Shown one piece after another: positions 53,655 to 63,384 of a stretch of 64,000 nucleotides of DNA; positions within the stretch are counted from its first letter, which is position 1, and each line of letters starts with the position of its first letter. This DNA comes from Halorubrum depositum (lineage in GTDB: Archaea > Halobacteriota > Halobacteria > Halobacteriales > Haloferacaceae). A program made the translations under genes and the position numbers. The stretch lies in the NCBI RefSeq assembly GCF_007671725.1, contig NZ_VCNM01000002.1, forward strand, positions 62,001-126,000, written 5' to 3'. A model generated the notes under the pieces. It was given only the letters and a program-made list of their open reading frames with translations. It ran no database searches and was not told the DNA's origin.

Positions 53655-54560
53655 TCAGATTCGGATCTCGGAGGTCGCGTCCGCGACGTCGAGGGCGGCT
53701 ATCGCGCGCTCGACTCGCGGGTCGCTTTCGGCCGCGTTCCGCATCAAGACGGTCTCGCTCGGGAAGAGGTGTTCCCCGACGACGAGACCGTGGTCGCGGG
53801 CGGTCGACCCGGTAACGGTGAGGTAGACGCCGACGCCCGCTCGGGCGATGCCCGCCTCCTCCTCCTCGTCGGGGTTCGGATAGACGAACTCGACGCCGTC
53901 GAGGGCGTCCGTTCCCAACACCGCCGTGACGAGCCGCTCGTACCGGGGCGAGATACAGAGCGGGCCCTCGTAGCCGGCGAGGAACGCGCGATCGAGGTCG
54001 GCCCCCGGCTCGATCCGCTCCGGTCTGGCCATCAGGGTGTGGTAGACGGTGTCCCCGAGCCCGTTGACGACGCGGACGTCGGTGTCGACCGGGTCGATCC
54101 GCTCGTTGACGTCGGCGATCTCGCCGAGCCCCTCCGGACGGATCCCGACGACCTCCTCTAAGACGAGGTCCGCCGAGTCGAATCCGAGCGCGAACTCGTG
54201 GGTGCGGAGGGCGCGAAACGGCTCCTCGCGGCCGACGAGCTTCAGCTCCACGTCGCCGAGGTCGACGGTCGCGGCGTCGAAGACGATCCGACGGGGCTTC
54301 CCGTCGCGGTCGTCGCGCAGCAGCGTGAACTCCGGCTCGGCCGGGGCGTCCGGGTCGGAGTACTCGGCCAGCCGCTCGTAGGGGCCGTCGTCGGCCTCGA
54401 CGCGGTCCTTCGTGATCGCCTTCTCGTAGCGGAGCGTGTTGCTCACGCCGTCCGCGAGCCGATCCAGCCGGTCGTCGCGGCCGACGCTCGCGATCCGTTC
54501 GAGGACCGCTTCGAGGGGTCGGCCCTTCCGCGGAACGGCGACCGGCACCGGTTCGCTCAT
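53655..54560 (-). CDS. HisG-like periplasmic-binding-fold protein (tentative)
   Basis: 301 residues. The opening VPRKGRPLEAVLERI and FALGFDSADLVLEEVVGI near residue 115 loosely resemble ATP phosphoribosyltransferase HisG, but the full motif set is not evident. Best read as a haloarchaeal conserved protein of that fold with unknown reaction. Confidence 0.5.
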   Translation of the reverse strand: MSEPVPVAVPRKGRPLEAVLERIASVGRDDRLDRLADGVSNTLRYEKAITKDRVEADDGPYERLAEYSDPDAPAEPEFTLLRDDRDGKPRRIVFDAATVDLGDVELKLVGREEPFRALRTHEFALGFDSADLVLEEVVGIRPEGLGEIADVNERIDPVDTDVRVVNGLGDTVYHTLMARPERIEPGADLDRAFLAGYEGPLCISPRYERLVTAVLGTDALDGVEFVYPNPDEEEEAGIARAGVGVYLTVTGSTARDHGLVVGEHLFPSETVLMRNAAESDPRVERAIAALDVADATSEIRI

Positions 54561-54669
54561 TACCCCAGGTGCGTCGCCGCGGCTAAAACGGGTTGCGCTT
54601 TCGGTCGGCGGGGAACGACGGTCGCTCTCAGCGACAGCGGAGGAAAGGGATTCGATCGAGACGTCGCCC

Positions 54670-56250
54670 TTACGGCCCGAACGCCTCGTTGAGCCGCTTG
54701 CGGAACGCTTCGAGCTCCTCCAGGTGGTCGTTGATGGCCTCGATCTCCGCTTCGACGTCGTCGAGGTCCTCGCCGAGCCGGTCCTCGATCTCCGTCAGCC
54801 TGGTGTCGACCTCCGCGAGGTCGTCCCACAGGTCGTCGAACTCCTCGTCGAAGCGGCCCAGCCGGGACTCCACGTCGTCGACGCGGTCCGCCGTCGACTC
54901 GGCCGCGGCGGCGGCGGTGTCGACCTCCTCGTACAGCGTCTCGACGTCGTCGCCGACGTCGTCGAGCGCCTCGTCGAGCGCGGCCGTCTCCTCGTCGATC
55001 CGCGAGACGTCGTCCGTGACGGTCTCGACGGTAGCTTCGACGCCGTCCACCCGGTCGCTGACGCCGTCTACGCGCTCGGTCACGCCGTCGACCTCCGTCG
55101 ACACCGCCTCGACGGAGTCGTCCACCCGCCCGACCGTCTCGCGAAGGTCCTCCCGGTCCGCGTCGGCCGCGTCGACCCTGTCGTCGAGCGCGTCCATCTC
55201 CGACTCGACGGCCTCCACCTTGCGGTCGAGCTCGTCGAGGATCTCTCGGGCCGTCCCCTCGCCGTCGATGAACTCCGCGAGCGCGTCGGCGTACGCCTCG
55301 ATGTCGGCGACGCTCGACTGGAGCCGGGCGATCCGGACGTCGACGCTCCGCGGGACGCTGGCGCCGAGCTCCTCCTCGAGGGTGTCGAGGTCCTCTTCCG
55401 CGACCTCGCCGGCGCGGATCTCGGCGGCCAGCGCGGCCGCGAGACCGCTCTCCGGGGCCGCAGCCAGAGCGGAACCGGCGGCGGACTCGTCCGTTGCCGC
55501 GGACTCGTCGGTCGCGTCGGCAGCTTCGACCGCGTCGTCGGTCTCGGGCGAGAGATCCGACTCGTCCGCCGGCGCCGTGTCGTCGCCGCCCTCGTCGCCG
55601 CGCACCGTGACCGCCGCGGTGCCGTCCGCTGAGACGGCTCGGGGGTCGGGCGCGTCGGGCCGTTCGTCGGATTCGTCGACGGACTCTTCTGCCTCCGAGA
55701 CGGCCGCCTCGTCCGCCGTTTCGGGCGTTTCGTCGTCCGCTTCGGCGTCGGCGACATCCCCGTCCGCCTCCGCGCCGTCGTCGTCACCGACCGGATCCTC
55801 CATGCCGGGGAGTGTGGCGCGGTCGCCGGAGAGGACCTCCCTGACGGCGTCGGTGTCGCCGGTGCCGAGGACGTCCTCGATCTCCTCGCCGACCGGGACA
55901 TGCTCGATGACCGGCGTACCGAGGAACCCGTCGAGGTCCGGGTCGTCGTCGCGGATGCCGAACACGGTCTCGATCTCGTCGCCCGGGTCGAGCACGCGCT
56001 CGAACTCGACGCGGTGGTCCTTGTACGCGGTCCAGTTCTCGCTCTCATACTCCGGGTGGAACCCGATGCGGTCCATCGGGAACGACTCCGGGATCCGGTC
56101 GACGATGCGCACGCGCACGGGGTCCTCGCGGGTCGAGGAGAGCTCGTACATCACCGCGGGCACGGGGAACGCGTCGTCGGTGAAGGATTTCTCGACGCGA
56201 ATACCGTCCTCGTCGACGGTCGTCGTCGCTTCCGCCGTCCGTTCGCTCAT
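54670..56250 (-). CDS. Acidic coiled-coil protein
   Basis: 526 residues from ATG at 56250. Residues 1-110 are a soluble beta-rich domain (SFPMDRIGFHPEYESENW). Residues about 125-250 are acidic low-complexity sequence. Residues 290-520 are predicted continuous coiled coil with heptads in Asp/Val/Glu. It has no ATPase motif, so it is not an SMC; possible roles are scaffolding or cell-surface organisation. Family not recognised. Confidence 0.65.
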   Translation of the reverse strand: MSERTAEATTTVDEDGIRVEKSFTDDAFPVPAVMYELSSTREDPVRVRIVDRIPESFPMDRIGFHPEYESENWTAYKDHRVEFERVLDPGDEIETVFGIRDDDPDLDGFLGTPVIEHVPVGEEIEDVLGTGDTDAVREVLSGDRATLPGMEDPVGDDDGAEADGDVADAEADDETPETADEAAVSEAEESVDESDERPDAPDPRAVSADGTAAVTVRGDEGGDDTAPADESDLSPETDDAVEAADATDESAATDESAAGSALAAAPESGLAAALAAEIRAGEVAEEDLDTLEEELGASVPRSVDVRIARLQSSVADIEAYADALAEFIDGEGTAREILDELDRKVEAVESEMDALDDRVDAADADREDLRETVGRVDDSVEAVSTEVDGVTERVDGVSDRVDGVEATVETVTDDVSRIDEETAALDEALDDVGDDVETLYEEVDTAAAAAESTADRVDDVESRLGRFDEEFDDLWDDLAEVDTRLTEIEDRLGEDLDDVEAEIEAINDHLEELEAFRKRLNEAFGP

Positions 56251-56352
56251 ACCGAGACCCTCCCGGAGCAGGGGCTTAAATTCCACGGGCCGGGTTTCGG
56301 CGTTGATAACCCCGTGGTGGCGGGGGAGTTTCGCCCCCCTCGACCGGACCGC

Positions 56353-57210
56353 CTACAGCTCGATCCGGTCGCCGATCTCGACGATCTCCAGCCGGTTCGG
56401 GTGCTCGAAGCTCCGCACGTGCTCGTGGAGCGCGGTCGGGTCCGCGGTCAGCCCCTTCCACATGTCCCAGTGCGTCGGGACGAGTCGGTCCAGTTCGAGG
56501 TCGCTGGCGGCCTTCGCGATCTCGTTCTCGTCGCTGTACCACTTCGTGCGAACCGGCTCGCCCGTCTCCTTGTCGGGGACGGTGCCGACCGAGCCGAACG
56601 CTAAGATTCCGAGATCGATATCGAACGTCTCGGCGAGCCCCGGGAACGAATCCGAGGGCTTGCTGTCCCCGGCGTGGAACACGGTGCCGGCGTCGTGTTC
56701 GATCACGTATCCGACCGGGTGCGTGGCGTCCGAGTCGTGCGTTTCGACGACGTGAAACTTGAACTCACCGATCTTCAGCTCGTCGCCCTCGGTCACCTCG
56801 AGGAACGCCTCCCCGTCGACGTCCCAGTGCTCGGTCCACTCCTCGTCCTCGCGCGCGACCGCGAGGGAGTCGTCTGGCGCGACGAAATCGGCGTCGGTGT
56901 TCGCGAGGATCGGCGCCTGCGAGGGGCCGTGGACGTGGTCGGTGTGCTCGTGGGTCGCGAGGACCGCGTCCGCGACGTCGACGTCGGCGGGGTCGAAGGG
57001 GACCGGGATCATCCGCACCGTGCGAGGCGGGTCGCCCGTGCCGACGTACGGGTCGATCCAGAGGACGGTGCCCTCGCTCCCCTTGATCGCGAAGCCGTTA
57101 CAGCCCAGGTACCACAGCGACACGGTGTCGGGGTCGGCGTCCGCGACCGCGCGCGGCAGCCAGTCGCCCCAGTCGGAGTCGGCCATGTCCGACGCTGCGG
57201 GGGCGCGCAT
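56353..57210 (-). CDS. MBL-fold metallo-hydrolase, UlaG-like
   Basis: 285 residues. The metal motif is ATHEHTDHVHGP near residue 87; HAGDSKPSDSF near residue 185 and THWDMW near residue 248 complete it. UlaG hydrolyses ascorbate-6-phosphate lactone in bacteria; archaeal substrates are unknown. An ATG at 57186 is an alternative start. Confidence 0.85.
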   Translation of the reverse strand: MRAPAASDMADSDWGDWLPRAVADADPDTVSLWYLGCNGFAIKGSEGTVLWIDPYVGTGDPPRTVRMIPVPFDPADVDVADAVLATHEHTDHVHGPSQAPILANTDADFVAPDDSLAVAREDEEWTEHWDVDGEAFLEVTEGDELKIGEFKFHVVETHDSDATHPVGYVIEHDAGTVFHAGDSKPSDSFPGLAETFDIDLGILAFGSVGTVPDKETGEPVRTKWYSDENEIAKAASDLELDRLVPTHWDMWKGLTADPTALHEHVRSFEHPNRLEIVEIGDRIEL

Positions 57211-57322
57211 GGTAATGATTCCGGAGTTTTCCCAAATTTCGACCTTCTGAAAGCAACGATATCTCGTTCGAAACCCGCCACATGAACTGTATGTCGCTAT
57301 ATAAAATTCGAGTCCGTGGAGT

Positions 57323-58612
57323 TTACAGGAACCGCATTGAGTGCGAACCCGTTTCGACGTGGACAGAAGACGATTCCACAGCTACGGCCTGACCGTCTTC
57401 GTCCATCTGGTCAAACACCCCCCGCTCGGTGCTGGAGATCCGTTTTGGGATGTGATAATTCACACCGAGGTTCGAAAGAGTCTGGAACACCCGCATCGAT
57501 TCGAACTCTCGGTCACAGAGTACTGTCTTGATTGGAACATGCTCTTTCGCTCGTCGAACGAGCCGGCGCACAGTACGATGGATCTGATTCGATGGGTTCT
57601 CATCCCATTCAGAACTCTCCCGGACTGGCTCAACAGCGAGAACGAGCGGAATATTCTGTCCAATGATCGAGAGCGTCGCGAATTTGAACGCTCGATCGTC
57701 TCTGCCCTTCGTTCCACTGACCATCGGCATCCCTTCGACATCCCTGTAATAGGAGACAGTCGTGATATCGATCGCAGCGGTAACTGGTCTCCGAAGGGAC
57801 ACTTCAGAGGCGATCACGGAGAGCAAGCGATCCGTCGTCTCGTTGAAGCCGTCCACGAGCTCGTCAGGATCGAACTGCTTGACTGCGCGGAGATGAGTAT
57901 CACCGTGGAGACCGTACTCTTCCCCACGACGGTATTGGAAGCGAGTCGCTCCCTGCCCGGTTCCGCACCGAACCATCCCCATGAACGTCTGTAACTCGAA
58001 AAATTGCGTGTCCTCGTACGAGGCGTTCGACGCCCGACCAGAGTCGAAGTGTCCGAAGGTGTGATCACGTGCGAGGCGCGTCGTCTGGATGATTTTCTCC
58101 TGTGAGATGGATTCGTCTTCTGCTGCGTCTGCGGCTTCCCCAGTATCGTCGGCGATCTCTCCCTTTGGCCGGACTTCGGGCGCTGAGATGTTGCGATCAT
58201 GGACTTCTTTGACAACGAAGTGAGCGGCAGCGTGGACGTACTCGTGAACCGCGTCGTCAAACCGGTTCCGCCACGCCCGCGAGAACGCTGATTCGTCGGG
58301 TATTCGACTGAAGCCGAGGATAGTCGCTACTTCCGGTTGCCGGGTGAGTCGTCGAGAAAACTCGGCGTACGAGTCACCCGTTATCTCCATGAACACGAAC
58401 GAGAGGACCATCGCGCGAAAGGAGAGTGGGGCGGGATGCCACGCTGGATACCCGTCTTCGATCGCGTCTATCGCGTGACCGAGATTCTCGAACACGGTAA
58501 CGAGATCGGTCTCTTTGAGTTCATTTCGGATGGAAATCCCTAGCTGATACGCTTCACAGACCGAACGCATTCGAAAATTCGTCGTGGAATAAGATTCATT
58601 AGAATTACTCAT
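57323..58612 (-). pseudogene. 3'-truncated DDE transposase (IS4-like)
   Basis: 429 residues. The first catalytic Asp lies in AIDITTVSYY and the second in VLCDREFES, but the chain ends in SHSMRFL before the Y-R-E motif with the third catalytic Glu, so the protein is incomplete. The family is an IS4-type haloarchaeal transposase, not pinned down further. Sequence beyond the stop does not continue the family. It lies directly upstream of the nos operon. Confidence 0.72.
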
Positions 58613-58716
58613 ACAAGAATGGTCCTAGGCGTTACGAGATCTAGCCTTCGAAAAACAGGATGTATGATGCTTTTGTTCACAACTAACAGGAGTTCGTATT
58701 CGAAAATCGAACCAGA

Positions 58717-58725
58717 TCAGATATA
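58717..58725 (+). promoter_or_regulatory. TATA box of the nosDFYL operon
   Basis: GATATATCC is centred 28 bases before the GTG start at 58749, indicating a leaderless transcript that starts at nosD. Confidence 0.5.
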
Positions 58726-58748
58726 TCCCGACGACGTGTACCTGTTTC

Positions 58749-60848
58749 GTGGCGATTCTCGACCCGTACAGCGACCGATCGCGGGCTGTGATTGCCTGGG
58801 TTGTCGTATTCGCGGCCATCGTCGGGCTCGTCGTCGCTGGAGCGTTTCTTGCCGACCCTGCGGCGAACGCCCCTGACCCCGTCGCGTACGATGATACCGT
58901 CGAGCTCGGGCTGTCTACGGAAACGGATTCGCTAATGTCCGACTCCGGCCGAATCCCGCGCGTTCAGGTGTTTTACTCGCAGCTCCAGTACGTCATTGGA
59001 TACAACGGCGTCGAGTCCTTCGTCGATCGACTCGACGATGGCTACACCGAGCGTCGGTTCGGCTATCCGCTCGTCGCGTACGTCGAAACCTTCGATGGAA
59101 CCGAGCCGGGGACGACTGAGACGGGGTTGTTCACAGCGGCCGAATCGAGACCGTCGTCGTGGACGCCCGCCGAAGAAGCGGTCTACGTTGTCGGCAGTGA
59201 GGCTCGGACACCGGCTGGCAAGACGGTTATCCCGTTTTCCTCTCGGGACGCGGCAACAGCGTTCACCGGGAGCCATGGCGGGAAAATCGTCGATTGGGCG
59301 GAGCTTCGGACGCGATCGTTCGACGTTGACTCCGGGGCGGTCGCGCGGGCGATGGCACCGGAACGGTGGGAGGTGGCGGACAGACGGGTCACAGCCGCAG
59401 AGCGAACCGCCGACCGCCCCGTCTCGGTCACCGTCGGTGAGGATGCCGAGACGATTTCGGCCGCGGTCGACGCGGCCCCGCCGAACACGACGGTCGTCGT
59501 GCCGTCAGGATCCTACGAGGAGCGGGTCAATGTCACGAAACCGCTCACGATCGCCGGCGAAGGCGCACACGTCAGCGGCGGCGGAAACGGTTCGGTGATC
59601 ACCGTCCGGGCTCCGAACGTCGCGGTCACGGGACTGACGATCGACGGCACCGGTAATCGGACTCGGGATCCCGAAGCGGCCCAACGACGGGCCGAAGAGG
59701 CCGCGCAAGGAAACAAGACGGAGTCGTGGGACACGAACATCCAACTCGGATACGGCTACGGCGACGCCGGGATCCGCGGACTCGGCGCGCCGGGGTTGTT
59801 CGTTGACGACGTGATGATCGACACGAACGCGAGCGGCGTTCTCCTGCGGGACAGATCAGACGCGGTGATCCGTGATATCGAGGTCAACGGAACGGCCGAG
59901 TGGAACGACGGCTTCATGGGAATCACCGGAATGGAGTCTCAAGTCACGGTCACCAACGGGACGTTCACGAACGGTCGTGACGGGATATACCTTCACCGCG
60001 CCGACGGATCGGTTGTCAGAAACTCGACGTTCAGAGAGAACCGTTACGGCGTCCATCTCATGTACACCGGCGACGCCCTGATCGCGGACAACTCGTTCCG
60101 GGACGAAATCTTCGCGGGGATCACCGTAATGACTCGACCTGCCCGCAACGCGATCGTCGGCAACGACGTGCGCGGCTCAGCGGCCGGGATACAGGCGTCC
60201 GGCACGCTGACGTACGTCGGATACAACACGCTCGCACACAACGATCTGGGCTTTTCCACCAGCTCGCGCGGATCGCTATACGAGCACAACGTCGTCGTGG
60301 ACAACGAGGTGGGCGCACGAGCGACGACGGTCGTGCCTGCGAGCCGTGTGGTCGCAAACGACTTCGTGGGGAACGACCATCACGCTAGGGCGGGAGCAGG
60401 GCCGCTACGCGTGTGGGCCGACGGCGACCGCGGCACCTACTGGGAGGGAGCGAACGCGGGACTCCACGAGTCGGGCGAGCGCGCCTACCGCCCGACGTCG
60501 CCGATCGACGCCGCCCTCCACCGGGAACCGGCCGTCGTTGCGCTCCGCGAGTCGCCGGTGAACGAACTTCTCGAACGGCTCCGTGGCACCGTCGCGGGGG
60601 CGCGTTCTGGGAGTATCATCGATCCCGCGCCGGCGCGGGAGCCGTACGCTCCCGATCGGGTCGCAGCGGCCGCAGACCCGAACGGGACGGCGGTCCACGC
60701 CGACTGGCGGGCGCAGATCGATGACCGCGGCCACGCTGCTCGGCAACTTGACGACCAACCTATGACCGCGGACGACCGAAACGAAATGCGACCGATCTGG
60801 GGCATCGAGCCGAACGAACAGGCGGCGGTCGAGGAGGCGTCTCCGTGA
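58749..60848 (+). CDS. nosD: NosD-like beta-helix protein fused to a NosL-like domain
   Basis: 699 residues from a GTG. Residues 12-36 are a membrane helix. Residues 60-200 resemble NosL (RIPRVQVFYSQLQYVIGYNG, RTPAGKTVIPFSS, GGKIVDWAEL) but have no CxxCGM. From 210 to 560 parallel beta-helix repeats form the NosD/CASH domain (GTFTNGRDGIYLHRADGS). NosD, NosF and NosY together supply copper or sulfide to nitrous oxide reductase in bacteria. A transposase remnant occupies the position where nosZ would be expected. Confidence 0.88.
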   Translation: MAILDPYSDRSRAVIAWVVVFAAIVGLVVAGAFLADPAANAPDPVAYDDTVELGLSTETDSLMSDSGRIPRVQVFYSQLQYVIGYNGVESFVDRLDDGYTERRFGYPLVAYVETFDGTEPGTTETGLFTAAESRPSSWTPAEEAVYVVGSEARTPAGKTVIPFSSRDAATAFTGSHGGKIVDWAELRTRSFDVDSGAVARAMAPERWEVADRRVTAAERTADRPVSVTVGEDAETISAAVDAAPPNTTVVVPSGSYEERVNVTKPLTIAGEGAHVSGGGNGSVITVRAPNVAVTGLTIDGTGNRTRDPEAAQRRAEEAAQGNKTESWDTNIQLGYGYGDAGIRGLGAPGLFVDDVMIDTNASGVLLRDRSDAVIRDIEVNGTAEWNDGFMGITGMESQVTVTNGTFTNGRDGIYLHRADGSVVRNSTFRENRYGVHLMYTGDALIADNSFRDEIFAGITVMTRPARNAIVGNDVRGSAAGIQASGTLTYVGYNTLAHNDLGFSTSSRGSLYEHNVVVDNEVGARATTVVPASRVVANDFVGNDHHARAGAGPLRVWADGDRGTYWEGANAGLHESGERAYRPTSPIDAALHREPAVVALRESPVNELLERLRGTVAGARSGSIIDPAPAREPYAPDRVAAAADPNGTAVHADWRAQIDDRGHAARQLDDQPMTADDRNEMRPIWGIEPNEQAAVEEASP

Positions 60849-61717
60849 CCGAGCGCTCGTCGACGGAGGGGACGCCCGACGCCGGGTCGACGGTCGACGG
60901 CGCTGAACCCGATCGCGTGGTCGTCGACGACCTCACCCGGACGTACGGCGGCGTGCCGGTGCTCGATTCGGTGTCACTCGCGTTCGGGCCGGGACTCACC
61001 GCGGTGATCGGGCCGAATGGCTCCGGAAAGTCGACGCTGCTTGGTGCGCTCGCGGAAACCGTTCCCCCGATCACCGGGGAGATCCGACGGCCGAACGCCG
61101 AGGACGGGAGTGGGAAGTCCATCGGTTACCTCCCTCAGCAGGTCCCGTTTCGTGAGGGATTCACCGCTCGGGAAACGCTCGCGTTCTACGCGCGACTTGT
61201 TGACGGAGATCCCGACGCCGCGCTCGCGTCGGTCGGACTGTCGGACGCCGCCGACAAACCGGTCGAGGATCTCTCGGGTGGGATGCAGCGGCTTCTCGGC
61301 ATCGCACAGGCGATGCTGGGCGATCCGCCGCTCGTCGTGCTCGACGAGCCGGCCAGCGGGCTCGACCCCGGAATGCGCGAGCGGGCGTTCCGGACTGCGG
61401 CCGCCCACGCGACCGACGACGTGACGGTCGTCGTGAGTACACACAATCTCGACCTCGTTGATGCCCACGCTGATCGCGTCGTCATGCTCGCCCGCGGACG
61501 GGTCGTAGCCGCCGGCGACCTCGACGCCCTCCGCAACGAGTACGGCGTCGACACGACCGCGGCGCTGTACGAAGCCGCGGGACGCGACGCTGCCCTGTCC
61601 GGGACCGCCGACGACGCAGACCCAGCGAGAAGCGGTGCGGCGGCCGAAGACGAGCAAAACATGTCCGGCGACGACGGCGACCGCGATGTCCACGTGACGG
61701 GGGTATCCGAACGATGA
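60845..61717 (+). CDS. nosF: NosF-like ABC ATPase
   Basis: 290 residues. Walker A GPNGSGKST near residue 57, signature LSGGMQRLLG near 140, Walker B VVLDEPASGLDP near 163 and an H-loop near STHNLD. The GTG overlaps the nosD stop by four bases. It partners with the following permease and NosD. Confidence 0.9.
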   Translation: MTERSSTEGTPDAGSTVDGAEPDRVVVDDLTRTYGGVPVLDSVSLAFGPGLTAVIGPNGSGKSTLLGALAETVPPITGEIRRPNAEDGSGKSIGYLPQQVPFREGFTARETLAFYARLVDGDPDAALASVGLSDAADKPVEDLSGGMQRLLGIAQAMLGDPPLVVLDEPASGLDPGMRERAFRTAAAHATDDVTVVVSTHNLDLVDAHADRVVMLARGRVVAAGDLDALRNEYGVDTTAALYEAAGRDAALSGTADDADPARSGAAAEDEQNMSGDDGDRDVHVTGVSER

Positions 61718-62595
61718 CCGGGGATCTCGGCGTGACCGACGCGTTTGCCGGCGCGGGGACCGTGTTCCGGCGAGAGCTCGCGAGAGTCCTGCGCACGCCC
61801 GGCTACGGCGTCCTCGCTGTCGGCTTACTCGCCGTGCTCTGGCTTCTGGTCGCCGTCGGTGGCGGTGGCGCGACGGGGTTCGTTCCGGCGGTTGTCGACC
61901 TTCTCCTGCCGGCCGAGCTGCTGGTGCCGCTGCTCGCGGTCGTGCTGGGGTATCGGGCGCTGTTGGCGGACGCGGTCAGCGGCGAGTTCGCCGTGATCCG
62001 GACGTATCCGGTTGGCGTCGCGGGCTACGTCGTCGGCGTCCTGCTTGCACGGCTGGTCGCGTTGGTTGCGGTCGTCGGCCTCCCATTCGCCGTGATCGGC
62101 GGCTACGTCTGGCTGACCGCCGCCCCTGACACCGGAATCTTCGCGACCCACGCGGGCGTCGACTCGCCGCTGCTGTACGTCCGTTTTCTCGCACTGATCA
62201 CGCTGTTCGGAGCGGCGTTCCTCGCCCTGTCGATGTGGGTGTCGGCAGCAGCGACGAGCCGGCGGGGCGCGGCCGCGCTCGCGGTCCTCGCGTTCCTCGT
62301 CGGTACGCTCGGCGGCGACCTAGCGCTCATTCAGTCGTTGATGGCTGGTGCCGACCCGTCGACAGTCGCCGGACGAGCCGCGCTCATGCCGAACGGAGCC
62401 TTCCGAGGGCTCGTCTTCGAGACCGTGATCGGCGTTTCGTTCGCGCAGGAGGGGAACGTCGTCGACGTCGGCCGGGCGGTCGGCTCGCTTGCGGGGTGGA
62501 CGCTCTTCGGAAGCCTCGCTTCGGTCGGAACTCTCGTCTTCCGGGAGCGCATGAGTACCGCAATCGAACGGAGCCGATTCCGGTTCGCGGAGTGA
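61714..62595 (+). CDS. nosY: NosY-like ABC permease
   Basis: 293 residues with six hydrophobic helices. ATG overlaps the nosF stop (ATGA). GEFAVIRTYPVGVAGYVVG near residue 90 and SMWVSAAATSRRGAAALAV near residue 175 fit the family. Confidence 0.88.
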   Translation: MTGDLGVTDAFAGAGTVFRRELARVLRTPGYGVLAVGLLAVLWLLVAVGGGGATGFVPAVVDLLLPAELLVPLLAVVLGYRALLADAVSGEFAVIRTYPVGVAGYVVGVLLARLVALVAVVGLPFAVIGGYVWLTAAPDTGIFATHAGVDSPLLYVRFLALITLFGAAFLALSMWVSAAATSRRGAAALAVLAFLVGTLGGDLALIQSLMAGADPSTVAGRAALMPNGAFRGLVFETVIGVSFAQEGNVVDVGRAVGSLAGWTLFGSLASVGTLVFRERMSTAIERSRFRFAE

Positions 62596-62724
62596 GGAAT
62601 CCGGTCGCGGGATCGTATCGGAATTCGAGTCGTCCGTTCCCTTCGCGGCATCAACGCACCCAATCGTTGTGTGAGGCGAATTCGACGTTCCCACCAGAAC
62701 GGATATGATCGGGTGAGCGTAAGC

Positions 62725-63303
62725 ATGGGTATGAACCGACGCCGCGTCATCGCTACCGGGATCGGCGGTGCGGTCACCGGACTCGCCGGCTGTCTCGGCG
62801 GGAGCGCCTCCGAGGAAACGCTCCCCGACCCGGCAGATCTTGAGGGAGAGTTCGACACCGACCACGGGATGGCGATCGGCCCTCACGGGGGCGCAAACGG
62901 GCAGATCTTCTACCGAGACGCCGATCCGCGGGACGAGGGCAATCCGGCGTGGTTCCACACCCTCGTCCACAGCTTCTTTCCCTACCACTTCGATCGGCTG
63001 GACCGCGGCTGGGAGCCGGTCGTCGTCTACGTAACCGACTTCTCGCGCGTCGAGTACACCGTGCGGCAGCGTGACGGTGCGCCGCGAATGCCGTCGCCGA
63101 CGGCACCGGAGACGTTCGCCGACGCAACCGACCTCCTCTACGTCGCCGAAAGCGACGTGATGGGTGGGATGGGCCCGGCGCTCCACCCGTTCTCGGACCA
63201 AGAGGAGGCCCAATCGTTCATCGACACCCACAGCGGCCAGATGTTTGATTACGAAGAGATCGACCGCACCCTGATCGAAGGGATTCGACAATCGGAAAAC
63301 TGA
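62725..63303 (+). CDS. nosL: NosL-family lipoprotein lacking the Cys motif
   Basis: 192 residues. Tat-type signal (MNRRRVIATG) and lipobox LAGC. Mature protein has DHGMAIGPHGG where classical NosL has CxxCGM, and VAESDVMGGMGPALHPFS near residue 150 supplies Met. It is probably surface-anchored. A second ATG two codons later fits the signal as well. It lies 129 bases after nosY. Confidence 0.85.
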   Translation: MGMNRRRVIATGIGGAVTGLAGCLGGSASEETLPDPADLEGEFDTDHGMAIGPHGGANGQIFYRDADPRDEGNPAWFHTLVHSFFPYHFDRLDRGWEPVVVYVTDFSRVEYTVRQRDGAPRMPSPTAPETFADATDLLYVAESDVMGGMGPALHPFSDQEEAQSFIDTHSGQMFDYEEIDRTLIEGIRQSEN

Positions 63304-63384
63304 GTGGACGAACCGGACGGATCGGGAGAGAGGCGGTCACCGATTGTCACAGCGCGGGCACAGTTGCGATTGGGTCTGGTCGAG

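Noticed and set aside
53590-53826. Open frame upstream of the HisG-like gene
   Set aside because: Overlaps the opposite gene's 3' end and has no recognisable features.
54593-56755. 720-residue Ser-rich frame opposite the coiled-coil gene
   Set aside because: Ser/Arg composition is a mirror of Asp/Glu codons on the other strand.
53627-57302. GTATGTCGCTATA appears near 53627 and 57289
   Set aside because: Thirteen bases in AT-rich non-coding DNA; no flanking similarity, so chance is likely.
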